From an uncultured Flavobacteriales bacterium (GTDB lineage: Bacteria > Bacteroidota > Bacteroidia > Flavobacteriales_D > Parvicellaceae), in contig CALSMU010000007.1 of NCBI GenBank assembly GCA_943787535.1, positions 143,071-207,070 of the forward strand: DNA of 64,000 bases, in the 5' to 3' direction. A program made the position numbers and the translations under genes. This document shows, in pieces, positions 1 through 8,402 of the stretch; positions within the stretch are counted from its first letter, which is position 1; each line of letters starts with the position of its first letter. A model generated the notes under the pieces. The model searched no databases. It saw nothing but the letters and a program-made list of their open reading frames with translations, and was not told where the DNA came from.

Positions 1-177
1 CCTCAAAAGGATAAAACCATTTTTAACTCTCAAGTTGTAAATTGGTTAATGATTGGCGAAGTTGATAAGCCTACCTATTTTGTAGTTAGAGTTCATCATC
101 AAGATAAAATTACTGATAAACCTGATTGTGAGTTTATATATGAGGAAGGTGGTTTCGCTTTTTATAAAAGGAAGTAA
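1..177 (+). CDS. C-terminal fragment of an unidentified protein (5' end outside window)
   Basis: An open frame enters from the left edge and stops with TAA at 175-177, giving 58 residues that end FAFYKRK. The codons look like real coding sequence. A short beta-rich tail closing in an aromatic and basic cluster resembles the periplasmic tail of some membrane glycosyltransferases (GT39/ArnT type), but this is only an impression. No domain or motif can be assigned. The gene converges with the leftward Kunitz-like gene 5 bp away. Confidence 0.55.
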   Translation, partial: PQKDKTIFNSQVVNWLMIGEVDKPTYFVVRVHHQDKITDKPDCEFIYEEGGFAFYKRK

Positions 178-182
178 ACTTT

Positions 183-434
183 TTAATTATTGCATTCACA
201 TTCTTCACAAGCTTGTTTGGTTTCAAAACCAATTGCATTACATCCACTGTATCCAGTAAATTCACATGAGGTTGTATTCTCATTGTAAAGCCAGCTTTCC
301 CAATAGGCCATGCATGTTACTCCTGTAGGTACTTCATCATTACATCCTGAAGGTTTAGGTGTTGTACATTCTTTTTCGCACGAGCAAAGGCTTAGTAGGG
401 CTAAAATTGATGTAAATGATAAAAGTCTCTTCAT
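183..434 (-). CDS. Small lipoprotein with a Kunitz/BPTI-like domain
   Basis: An 83-residue protein. Residues 1-18 are a lipoprotein-type signal (KRLLSFTSILALLSLCS) before the probable lipidated Cys19. The mature part has a Cys pattern close to the Kunitz inhibitor fold: C31-x9-C41-x15-C57-x7-C65-x10-C76-x2-C79, compared with 8, 15, 7, 12 and 3 in BPTI. The LYN before the third Cys and the GYSGC around the fourth align with the BPTI FYN and VYGGC positions. Two additional cysteines (C23, C81) could form another bond. By this alignment the P1-P1' pair is Met42-Ala43. The ATG at 434 is preferred over one at 455, because it starts the signal peptide directly and avoids overlapping ridA. It lies last in a leftward lptD-ridA-lipoprotein group. 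A protease-inhibitor role is inference. Confidence 0.7.
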   Translation of the reverse strand: MKRLLSFTSILALLSLCSCEKECTTPKPSGCNDEVPTGVTCMAYWESWLYNENTTSCEFTGYSGCNAIGFETKQACEECECNN

Positions 435-441
435 CGAATGG

Positions 442-819
442 TTATTTAATTGCAATAAAGCTAATTTCTACATTAACACTTTTAGGTAAACAAGAAACCT
501 CTACCGTTTCTCTTGCCGGAGGGTTTGTAGGAAAGTATTTTCCGTAAACCTCATTTACTCGTGAAAAACTATTCATACTACTTAAAAAGATAGAGCATTT
601 AACGATGTTCTCGAAAGACATGTTTGCTTCTCCAAGAACGGCTTGAATGTTTTGCATTACTTGTTCTGTTTCATCTTCAATAGTCGATATGTCTAATTTT
701 CCTGTTGCTGGGTTGATGGCAATTTGACCACTGGCAAATAAAGTGTTTCCTGCTAAAACAGCTTGGCTGTATGGGCCAATTGGTGCAGGTGCATTTTTAG
801 AATTTATTATAGTTTTCAT
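442..819 (-). CDS. ridA: RidA family reactive intermediate deaminase
   Basis: 125 residues, the usual length for the RidA/YjgF/UK114 family, which hydrolyses reactive enamine/imine intermediates released by PLP enzymes in the cytoplasm. The family signatures are visible: APIGPYSQAV near residues 12-21, LFASGQIAINPATG near 28-41, and the C-terminal NPPARETVEVSCLPKSVNVE stretch that carries the conserved arginine binding the substrate carboxylate. The gene sits 12 bp downstream of the lptD-like gene on the same strand, so the two are probably co-transcribed, although no functional link is known. Confidence 0.95.
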   Translation of the reverse strand: MKTIINSKNAPAPIGPYSQAVLAGNTLFASGQIAINPATGKLDISTIEDETEQVMQNIQAVLGEANMSFENIVKCSIFLSSMNSFSRVNEVYGKYFPTNPPARETVEVSCLPKSVNVEISFIAIK

Positions 820-831
820 AATTTTCTTGAT

Positions 832-3393
832 TTATCTCACTCCAGTGTCGTACCAAGTTCTTCTTCGTTGAAGTTTTAGGTCTTGGAGAAGTGAGGATTT
901 TACGTTAATTTGAATGTTGTAGCTTTTCATGTATCCAAATGGTATCCAATTAAAACTAGCTTCCCAGCAATGTAGATTTCTCGTAAAATTGATAGAAGAA
1001 TAACTAAATTGTTTTCTCGTAAAATCATAATTGGTTCCAAATTCTATTTTCCAATTCTCGGAAAGGCTCAAGTCACCGCTGATGCTTAAGGTTTGCGTGA
1101 GAACTATTGTGTCTGTTCCTTCAGAGATTATTCTGTTTCTGTCAATTTTATAATTAAATGCAATTGTCCATGGAACACTGAAATCTAAATAGGCATCCGG
1201 GTTAATATTGATCATGTCTAAATCTGTTTCTGTTCCTTTTTTACTTGCGTAAGCACCCTTATGTCCCTTTTTGCTTTTAAACCTTAGATTTACTGCTAGA
1301 TTTAAATTTTTAATAGTACCTAGTTTTCCGTTAATGTTATATTGAAACTCATCTCTTTTTGTACCGTTTTTATAGTCGTAGGGGTCAACATTTCCTCCAA
1401 AACGTAAGCTTAGGTTTTTGTAAAGAGTGGTTCTTCCAGATATAGATATATTATCCATTTTTAAAGAATCTCTGTTAAAGTCATAAGCTGAACTAAATGT
1501 TATGTTTTCTAATATTTTGAATTTATTGAAAGGGGTTTTACCTGTGGTGTCATTTAGATTTTTTTGCTTCATTTCAATCGCATTGATTAAGTTGAAGCCA
1601 ATTCTATTTGAAGACCCACTAGAAGGTCTGCCAAATATTCCATTTTGATAAGGAGAGTATTCGACCTCTTCAACTGAAGGAATAGTATCTATTTGGTAAG
1701 TATCCATATAGTTGATATCTGGCCGATAGGAGTAGTTTAAGTTTGGAGTAATGGTGTGTCTGAATTTAGTTTCTTTCACTCCGGTTAGGAAATTTGCAAA
1801 ACGGTAGAAAGCATAAACTTTTGATGTTAAGCTTGCATTAAAGCTATGCCAATATGGTGTTGAAAATTTTTGAACTGTATCAGTGGTTTCCTGAGTTAGC
1901 ACAGGGTTCCAGCTTTTCTGAATTTGGTCCAAATAAAACAATGATGTCAATTGATACGAAGGGTTAAACGTAACTGTTTTATTGAGGAACTTAAAAGAGG
2001 TGGAAGCATTAACATTGTGCCGCATTCCGTTACGCAAACTGTCTGGGAAGGTGCCTAAATTATTTAAGCTTACATCAGTATCTTTCAATGAAAGCTCGTT
2101 TTTTAATGTTGTATTGTAATTCAATCCTATTTTGTTTAATTCCTTCTTAAATCCGCTTTCAATGGCTTTTTTGGAGTTAATAAATTTAAAAGGATAAAAG
2201 CGATTAATATTGTAGGTTATTTCTGGTAATGTGAAAGAGATATTGTTCGTGCTGTTATTCTGGTTATGTCTTGCGTTAATGGATAAATTTGATGGGATTT
2301 TTCCTTTGAATAAATTTACTTTGCTTCCCCAGGTTATATTGGAGTTGAAATTATTAGACAGATAATCGTTTGCATTGACATTATTGAAGTCGTTCTGAAA
2401 ATTGGTAGATGTACCTGCATTGATGGAAGCACTGAATGTTTTTCCTGGTTTTGCCTTTGCATCTTGAATGTGATTCCACCGAATAAAAAATTCCGAAGTT
2501 TTGGAAAAGTCCATAAATTCCGGGTCGCCCTGTCGAACTTCTCTAAAGCTTAGGTTGAAGTTGCCGTTGTATTTGTATTTGTTTTTGTAGGTAGTAATGT
2601 TTTTTATGCCCCAGCTTCCTTTGGAATATATGTCTCCGAGTATTTGAGTTGCTAGCTTATCATTTTTAAATTTATGATAATAACCACCTCCCAATAAGTA
2701 AAACCCAAGCGCAGATTCACCATAAGTTGGTATAACGATTCCGTTCGCTCCTTTTGTTTTGTTTGGAAAATATCCAAATGGCAAACCAAGTGGGGTAGGA
2801 ACATCTGCAATAAATAGATTAACGGGTCCTGAAATAATTTTATCATTTGGTTTTATTATTGCTTTTCTCAGTTTAAAATAATAATGAGGATGGTCTAAAT
2901 CACAAGTTGTATATAAAGCGGTGTCAATATGGATATTCCCATTTCCTTGTCTTTTGACTTTAACACCATGTATATAACTTTCGCCCTCTTGCAGTTTAAC
3001 CTGATAGGTGATACCTCTTTTTGACTCGAAATTAAACCGTAAACTATCTGCTTTGGTTTTGGTGTCACCGTCTGTTAGTTCTGGTATGCCAACTTTATTT
3101 CCAATAGAATCAATGCACAATCTGGCAAAAACTTCTTTTGTTTCAAAATCAAATTCAATATAACATGCATCGAGTATTATTTCACCGTAATCAATGTGCG
3201 CTTGACTATAAAGGCGTGCTTTTTGATTAGGCATGTCCATTACTATCGAATCCTTTGCACTGTAGGATAACGGAGATTCAAGTTCGCTTTCAAGATGAAC
3301 AGTAGAGTCGTTTTGAGGTTGAGCAAAGGAATTGGTGGGGTTGATTGTTAACAATGCACCGATAATAATTAACCGCAGAGCATACAAAATCAT
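832..3393 (-). CDS. lptD: LptD-like LPS assembly outer-membrane protein
   Basis: About 853 residues from the ATG at 3393. An N-terminal signal (ILYALRLIIIGALLTINPTNSFAQ) is followed by an OstA/LptA-type periplasmic region near residues 30-180, with alternating 'Y-G-E-I-I-L-D-A' strands. The long remainder is rich in amphipathic, aromatic strands typical of a beta-barrel. In known systems LptD inserts lipopolysaccharide into the outer leaflet. Bacteroidota versions diverge strongly from E. coli LptD, so family membership is firmer than mechanism. An upstream TTG at 3450 stays in frame, but it would put 19 polar residues before the signal and leave only 10 bp to the divergent amidase. An OstA-like partner lies at 8403-9911. 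Confidence 0.85.
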   Translation of the reverse strand: MILYALRLIIIGALLTINPTNSFAQPQNDSTVHLESELESPLSYSAKDSIVMDMPNQKARLYSQAHIDYGEIILDACYIEFDFETKEVFARLCIDSIGNKVGIPELTDGDTKTKADSLRFNFESKRGITYQVKLQEGESYIHGVKVKRQGNGNIHIDTALYTTCDLDHPHYYFKLRKAIIKPNDKIISGPVNLFIADVPTPLGLPFGYFPNKTKGANGIVIPTYGESALGFYLLGGGYYHKFKNDKLATQILGDIYSKGSWGIKNITTYKNKYKYNGNFNLSFREVRQGDPEFMDFSKTSEFFIRWNHIQDAKAKPGKTFSASINAGTSTNFQNDFNNVNANDYLSNNFNSNITWGSKVNLFKGKIPSNLSINARHNQNNSTNNISFTLPEITYNINRFYPFKFINSKKAIESGFKKELNKIGLNYNTTLKNELSLKDTDVSLNNLGTFPDSLRNGMRHNVNASTSFKFLNKTVTFNPSYQLTSLFYLDQIQKSWNPVLTQETTDTVQKFSTPYWHSFNASLTSKVYAFYRFANFLTGVKETKFRHTITPNLNYSYRPDINYMDTYQIDTIPSVEEVEYSPYQNGIFGRPSSGSSNRIGFNLINAIEMKQKNLNDTTGKTPFNKFKILENITFSSAYDFNRDSLKMDNISISGRTTLYKNLSLRFGGNVDPYDYKNGTKRDEFQYNINGKLGTIKNLNLAVNLRFKSKKGHKGAYASKKGTETDLDMININPDAYLDFSVPWTIAFNYKIDRNRIISEGTDTIVLTQTLSISGDLSLSENWKIEFGTNYDFTRKQFSYSSINFTRNLHCWEASFNWIPFGYMKSYNIQINVKSSLLQDLKLQRRRTWYDTGVR

Positions 3394-3460
3394 AGGTAGT
3401 TTGAAGCTACATTTGAAATTGGTGTTTTGTTTTGTTTTCGATGCGTACAAAATCAGAATA

Positions 3461-4627
3461 ATGTATAAAACGAACTTATTAAATAATTCTTATGCGAAGA
3501 AACGTATTTTTTTGACGTTTTTTATCAGTATTGCTTTGCTGTTTTCAACTTCTGCATATTCACAAACAGGTTTAGGAATAAAAACGGTAGTGATTGATGC
3601 TGGCCATGGAGGAAAAGATCCCGGAGCTGTTGCTAAAACAAAACTGCAAGAAAAGGATGTGGTGTTAGACGTAAGTCTTCAGTTAGGGAAGCTAATAAGC
3701 GCAAGTTTTCCCCAGGTAAAGGTAGTTTATACGCGTTCAACCGATGTATTTGTCGGATTGAGTAAAAGAGCTAAAATAGCGAATGACTCAGGTGCTGATT
3801 TATTTATTTCAATTCATTCAAATGCTGCAGGCAATACATCCGCCAAAGGCTTTGAGTCATTTGTGCTTGGACTGCACAAATCGGAAGCGGCTTTGGAGGT
3901 AGCAAAATGGGAAAATTCCTCTATTCTAATGGAGGAAGATCATGAACAAAAATATGAAAGTTTTGATCCAAATGATCCTGATGCATACATAGCACTTTCA
4001 CTTCGACAAAATGCTTTTTTAGATCAAAGCCTAAAATTAGCACATCTTTTCCAAGAAAATTGCGTAGGAGATTTGAAAAGGCCTGATAGGGGTGTGAAAC
4101 AAGCCGGCTTTTTGGTTTTATATAAAACAACTATGCCTTCAGTACTGGTTGAACTTGGTTTTTTGTCTAATGTAGAGGAGGAAAAGTTTTTAGCGAGTAA
4201 AAGTGGTAGAAGTTCCATGGCAAAAGAGTTATTTGATGCATTTGCTACCTATAAAGAACAAAATGATAAGGTGGATGGCACGCTTAAATCGGATTTAGAA
4301 AACCAATCGAAACCTTTAAATGCAAAGAAGAATGACAAAGTTGATTTTTCTGAAGGTAACCAAAGTATTGTATTTAGAGTTCAAGTAGCAACTTCTAAAA
4401 TTAAACTTGAATTGAAACCATTTAATTTTAAAGGAATGCAAGATGTAGATAGAATTGAGAGTGGTAACAAGTACAAATATATTGTTGGAAACTATAGTTC
4501 AATTGAAGATGCAAAAAGGAGGCAGGTGGAAGTACGCAAGATTGGTTACGAATCTGCCTTTGTAATTGCTTTTGAAAACGGAAAAAGGTTAGATTTGCAG
4601 AAAGCAATTGAAAAAAGTAAAATGTAA
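3461..4627 (+). CDS. N-acetylmuramoyl-L-alanine amidase with SPOR-like C-terminus
   Basis: 388 residues with a signal peptide (about 16-35, ending STSAYSQ). The Amidase_3 zinc hydrolase domain follows. The zinc ligands are visible as H49 in VVIDAGHGGKDPGA, E64 in QEKDVVLDV and H119 in FISIHSNA; the catalytic Glu is E231 in VLVELGFLSN. The enzyme cleaves the stem peptide from N-acetylmuramic acid in the periplasm. Residues about 305-375 (KYKYIVGNYSSIEDAKRRQVEV...) resemble a peptidoglycan-binding SPOR repeat. The start is the ATG at 3461; a longer frame reaching back to 3332 runs through the lptD-like gene and lacks a signal peptide. Divergent from the lptD-like gene across 67 bp and followed by the MCE gene after 64 bp. 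Confidence 0.9.
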   Translation: MYKTNLLNNSYAKKRIFLTFFISIALLFSTSAYSQTGLGIKTVVIDAGHGGKDPGAVAKTKLQEKDVVLDVSLQLGKLISASFPQVKVVYTRSTDVFVGLSKRAKIANDSGADLFISIHSNAAGNTSAKGFESFVLGLHKSEAALEVAKWENSSILMEEDHEQKYESFDPNDPDAYIALSLRQNAFLDQSLKLAHLFQENCVGDLKRPDRGVKQAGFLVLYKTTMPSVLVELGFLSNVEEEKFLASKSGRSSMAKELFDAFATYKEQNDKVDGTLKSDLENQSKPLNAKKNDKVDFSEGNQSIVFRVQVATSKIKLELKPFNFKGMQDVDRIESGNKYKYIVGNYSSIEDAKRRQVEVRKIGYESAFVIAFENGKRLDLQKAIEKSKM

Positions 4628-4691
4628 CTTTGCATTATACCATATTCTATACTATTTGTAAATAATAAAGGGGATATGAAAATAGGGTAAT

Positions 4692-5735
4692 ATGAAAATA
4701 AGAAAAGAATTTATTGTTGGTGTTGTTGCTTCAATTGCAATTTCAGGATTAATTTTAGGATTTTTCTTCCTCAAAGGAGAAATTTTATGGAATACTACAC
4801 AATCATATTATGCCATTTTTCCTAAGGCCGATGGTTTAACGACAAGCAGCAAGGTTTCATTGAACGGAGTTAATGTTGGTTCAGTCTCCGAAGTTGGTAT
4901 ATATCCAATAAACCCAGCGGAAGTGCTTGTTCGATTTGAAATTAAAGATACACTAGTTAGGATTCCATTAGGTTCTGTAGCAAAATTAGAAGCTGATTTG
5001 TTAGGTACAGGTTTTATAACATTACACTATAAAGAGCACGAAACCACTTTTCATGAAGTTGGAGACACCCTTTCTGTTGGTGTGCAGGAAAGTTTGCAAG
5101 GTGAAATTGATAAAAGAATTCAACCCTTAATGATTAAAATGAATCAATTGGTTGGAACTGCAGATACGGCGATAACTGTAATTCAATCTATTTTTAGTAA
5201 TAATACGGACAATTTAAATGAGTCATTCGATGGGTTGCAAAGAACAATTGAAAATTTTGAAAGTATTTCGAATGAGCTGGACTCATTGATGATAACTATG
5301 TCAGCTAGTAGATATAAGATTAGTTCAATCCTTACTAATGTAAATTCGATAACAGGAAACCTTAAAGAAAGTAATGAGAAAATAACTTCTATCCTGACTA
5401 ATGTAAATGATATTACTGACACGATTAAAGAAATACAAATAGTTGGAGTTGTAAATGATGCGAGGGCTGCCCTTAGTGGTGTAAATATTCTTTTGGATGA
5501 AATTCAGAATGGGGACGGAACCTTAACTAAGTTGATGCAGGATTCTGTGTTATACGAGAATATGAATATTATGATTGAGGAAGCCGGAAGATTAGTGGAA
5601 AATATTCAAGAACATCCAAATAGGTATCTTCAGTTTGCGATATTTGGAGGCAAAGACAAAGGTTTCTTGAGCTCTAAGGATGAAAAAATAGTTAAGAAGT
5701 GGGTTAAAGACACACTTCGAGATAGAATGGATTAA
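4692..5735 (+). CDS. MCE/MlaD family lipid-transport protein
   Basis: 347 residues. One N-terminal membrane anchor (about 8-28, FIVGVVASIAISGLILGFFFL) is followed by a single MCE domain (about 38-115: YYAIFPKADGLTTSSKVSLNGVNVGSV). After it comes a long helical, Ser/Asn-rich region in which a SILTNVNSIT-type segment occurs twice (about 213-245). MCE proteins form hexameric rings that carry phospholipids between the inner and outer membranes, normally with MlaE/MlaF partners, which are not in this window. The position directly behind the amidase and ahead of the Fe-S genes matches a layout often seen in flavobacterial genomes (my recollection of the group). Confidence 0.88.
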   Translation: MKIRKEFIVGVVASIAISGLILGFFFLKGEILWNTTQSYYAIFPKADGLTTSSKVSLNGVNVGSVSEVGIYPINPAEVLVRFEIKDTLVRIPLGSVAKLEADLLGTGFITLHYKEHETTFHEVGDTLSVGVQESLQGEIDKRIQPLMIKMNQLVGTADTAITVIQSIFSNNTDNLNESFDGLQRTIENFESISNELDSLMITMSASRYKISSILTNVNSITGNLKESNEKITSILTNVNDITDTIKEIQIVGVVNDARAALSGVNILLDEIQNGDGTLTKLMQDSVLYENMNIMIEEAGRLVENIQEHPNRYLQFAIFGGKDKGFLSSKDEKIVKKWVKDTLRDRMD

Positions 5736-5744
5736 TAAATCAGC

Positions 5745-7064
5745 ATGGTAGCAAGTATTATTTTTATTGTATTAATTGTTGTTGGAACCGCATGGTTTGG
5801 GCGAAATGTAATGCGTATTCGAAAGAATATTTTATTAGGAAAGGATCTTAATCGTTCAGACAAAAAAGGTAAGCGATGGAAAACTATGATATTAGTTGCC
5901 TTAGGTCAAAAAAAGATGTTTCAACGTCCTATTCCTGCATTACTTCATTTTGCAATTTATGCAGCCTTTGTAATTACACAAATAGAATTAATAGAGATTT
6001 TTGTTGATGGAGTTTCTGGGTCTCATCGAGTTTTTGCGAGTTCATTGGGAGGGTTTTATACATTTCTTATAAGTTTTATAGAAATTCTATCTGTACTTGC
6101 TTTGGTAGCAACTTTCGCCTTTTTAGCAAGAAGAAATTTATTGAAAATTCCTCGGTTTCATATGAGTGAAATGACAGGTTGGCCAAAGTTAGATGGTAAC
6201 ATCATTCTTTATCTGGAGATTATTTTGGTAATCTTTATTCTTACCATGAATGGTGCGGATGAGGTTCTGCATGTAGCTTCACACAGGTTAGAGGGGTCTT
6301 ATGGGTTTGCAATATCGAGCATTATTGGCCCTAGTGTTTTTGGTGGGATGGAAGTAGGAAGTTTGGAAATATTAGAAAGAATAGGGTGGTGGGGTCATAT
6401 CATTATGGTATTTACCTTTTTAAATTACTTGCCCATTTCAAAGCATTTCCATGTGTTACTCGCGTTTCCAAACGTGTATTACTCGAATTTGAAAAATAAA
6501 GGACAGTTTACAAATATGGACGCTGTTAAGAAAGAGGTTGAAACGATGTTTGATCCTAACGCGGATCCGTATGCAGCTCCAACTGAGCCCGTAGGCGAGC
6601 CGGAAAGGTTTGGTGCAAAAGATGTGACTGACCTTACATGGAAAAGTTTGATGGATGCCTACACTTGCACGGAATGTGGAAGATGTTCGTCTATGTGTCC
6701 TGCCAGCCAAACAGGAAAGAAGCTTTCTCCGCGTAAAATCATAATGGATACAAGAGATCGATTAGAAGAGGTTGGTAAAAACATACGTAAGCATGGTAAA
6801 GAGCATAATGATGGTAAGTCATTGTTAGGTGATTATATAACTGAGGAAGAACTATGGGCATGTACTTCTTGTAATGCTTGTGTGCAAGCTTGTCCAGTTA
6901 ATATAGACCCGTTAAGTATTATTATTGATTTAAGAAGGTATTTGGTTATGGAAGAATCAAAAGTTCCTTCCGAATTGGCTACTATGCTTACAAATATTGA
7001 AAATAATGGAGCTCCATGGCAATTTTCTCCGATGGATAGGTTGAAGTGGGCCGATGAAGATTAA
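5745..7064 (+). CDS. Membrane-bound (Fe-S) oxidoreductase, HdrE/HdrD-like
   Basis: 439 residues. The first ~230 residues hold several hydrophobic segments and resemble NarI/HdrE-type membrane subunits. The cytoplasmic half carries two 4Fe-4S motifs: CTECGRCSSMCP starting at about C308 and CTSCNACVQACP starting at about C373. Such proteins pass electrons between a membrane quinone pool and a soluble partner; the substrate is unknown. The next gene, 11 bp downstream, encodes a protein with cysteine-rich CCG domains, so the two together resemble HdrDE or GlpC-like complexes. Assignment to a specific pathway is not possible from sequence. Confidence 0.85.
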   Translation: MVASIIFIVLIVVGTAWFGRNVMRIRKNILLGKDLNRSDKKGKRWKTMILVALGQKKMFQRPIPALLHFAIYAAFVITQIELIEIFVDGVSGSHRVFASSLGGFYTFLISFIEILSVLALVATFAFLARRNLLKIPRFHMSEMTGWPKLDGNIILYLEIILVIFILTMNGADEVLHVASHRLEGSYGFAISSIIGPSVFGGMEVGSLEILERIGWWGHIIMVFTFLNYLPISKHFHVLLAFPNVYYSNLKNKGQFTNMDAVKKEVETMFDPNADPYAAPTEPVGEPERFGAKDVTDLTWKSLMDAYTCTECGRCSSMCPASQTGKKLSPRKIIMDTRDRLEEVGKNIRKHGKEHNDGKSLLGDYITEEELWACTSCNACVQACPVNIDPLSIIIDLRRYLVMEESKVPSELATMLTNIENNGAPWQFSPMDRLKWADED

Positions 7065-7075
7065 AATCGAATAAA

Positions 7076-7867
7076 ATGATTGAAAAGATTAAAGTACCTA
7101 CAGTAGCAGAAATGATGGCAACGGGAGAGGTTCCTGACATTTTGTTTTGGGTTGGATGCGCGGGGAGTTTTGATGATCGGGCAAAAAAAATTACCAAAGC
7201 TGTTATAAAGATATTGCACGGCTGTAAAATAAAATTTGCGGTTTTAGGAACGGAAGAATCTTGTACTGGGGATCCAGCGAAGAGAGCAGGAAATGAATTT
7301 GCTTTTATGATGTCTGCAATGCAAAATATTCAGGTATTAAATGGTTATGAGATCAAAAAAATTGTAACTGCTTGCCCGCACTGTTTCAATACAATCAAGA
7401 ACGAGTATCCAGAGTTAGGAGGTAAATATGAAGTGATTCATCATACTCAGCTTATAAATGGATTGATAAAGGAAGGGAAGCTTTCTGTGTCTGGTGGTGA
7501 TTTTAAAGGCAAGAAAATTACTTTTCATGATCCATGTTATTTAGGCAGAGCAAACGATGTTTATGAAGCACCAAGGGAGGTGTTGCAAAAACTAGATGCG
7601 GAATTAGTTGAAATGAAAAACTGCAAAGCCAAAGGTTTGTGTTGTGGAGCTGGAGGAGCCCAAATGTTTAAGGAGGCAGAGAAAGGAGATAAAGAAGTTA
7701 ACATAAAGCGTACAGAAGATGTGTTGGAAACAAAGTCAAATATTGTTGCAACTGGCTGTCCATTTTGTAACACAATGATGACGGATGGAATTAAGCATTT
7801 CAATAAGGAAGAGAGTGTTGAAGTACTCGATGTTGCGGAAATGATTGCTAACGCCATGGACTTATAA
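7076..7867 (+). CDS. Cysteine-rich CCG-domain (Fe-S) protein, HdrB/GlpC-like
   Basis: 263 residues with two cysteine-rich (CCG) domains. The first spans FWVGCAGS, ESCTGDPAKRAGNEF and TACPHCFNTIKNEYP. The second spans FHDPCYLGRANDVYEAPREVL, GLCCGAGG and TGCPFCNTM. In HdrB and related proteins these cysteines bind a non-cubane or noncanonical Fe-S cluster that is the redox active site. It follows the membrane Fe-S protein by 11 bp and should be its partner subunit. The physiological donor and acceptor are unknown. Confidence 0.88.
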   Translation: MIEKIKVPTVAEMMATGEVPDILFWVGCAGSFDDRAKKITKAVIKILHGCKIKFAVLGTEESCTGDPAKRAGNEFAFMMSAMQNIQVLNGYEIKKIVTACPHCFNTIKNEYPELGGKYEVIHHTQLINGLIKEGKLSVSGGDFKGKKITFHDPCYLGRANDVYEAPREVLQKLDAELVEMKNCKAKGLCCGAGGAQMFKEAEKGDKEVNIKRTEDVLETKSNIVATGCPFCNTMMTDGIKHFNKEESVEVLDVAEMIANAMDL

Positions 7868-7868
7868 T

Positions 7869-8351
7869 ATGAAGGTCGAATTAGCATCGCAACCAGATAA
7901 TGCCAAAGTGTGGGTGTATCAATCAAGTTTAGAATTGACTGATAGTGACTTAGAACAAATAAAAGAGATTGGGGATTTTTTTCTTGAACAATGGAAGAGT
8001 CATAACTTGCCTGTTAATGGTTCTATAGACGTTTACGATAATCGTTTTATCGTTATTTCAGCATTTAGTGATGAAGACGCTATGTGTGGGAAAGCGCAGG
8101 ATGCTCAAATGAGATTGATTAAAGAGTTAGAGGATGTGGTTGCAGGCAAGCTAACCGATAGAATGTTAGTGTTTTACCAAGAAGACAATGAGTTAAAGTC
8201 ATTTCATTTTTCTGAATTAGGACAACTGCTGTCAGATAATAAAATATCAAGTGAAACTATTGTGTTTAATAGTTTGGTAGCAACTAAAAAGGAATTTAAA
8301 AGTTCTTGGAAATTGGCTATAAAAAGCACTTGGCTAAACCAGTTTTTGTGA
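7869..8351 (+). CDS. Conserved Bacteroidota protein (often mislabelled 'ABC transporter ATPase')
   Basis: 160 residues from the ATG at 7869; an in-frame ATG at 7845 lies inside the upstream gene and adds only eight unlikely residues. The protein has no Walker motifs, signal peptide or membrane segment. It shows an acidic alpha/beta sequence with a compact region NGSIDVYDNRFIVISAFSDEDAMCGKAQDAQMR (about 45-77). I recall flavobacterial homologues annotated as ABC transporter ATPase, which the sequence does not support. It lies one base after the CCG protein and is probably the last gene of that operon. Function unknown. Confidence 0.75.
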   Translation: MKVELASQPDNAKVWVYQSSLELTDSDLEQIKEIGDFFLEQWKSHNLPVNGSIDVYDNRFIVISAFSDEDAMCGKAQDAQMRLIKELEDVVAGKLTDRMLVFYQEDNELKSFHFSELGQLLSDNKISSETIVFNSLVATKKEFKSSWKLAIKSTWLNQFL

Positions 8352-8402
8352 AAATTGGATCTATCTATTTTCTTAAATAAAAGACACTAGATTTATAGGG
8401 TC

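Noticed and set aside
3394..3450. Longer lptD start (TTG at 3450)
   Set aside because: It would put polar residues before the signal peptide and leave only 10 bp for two divergent promoters.
7869..8351. ABC transporter ATPase
   Set aside because: No Walker A, signature or Walker B motif is present, so the common database name was not used.
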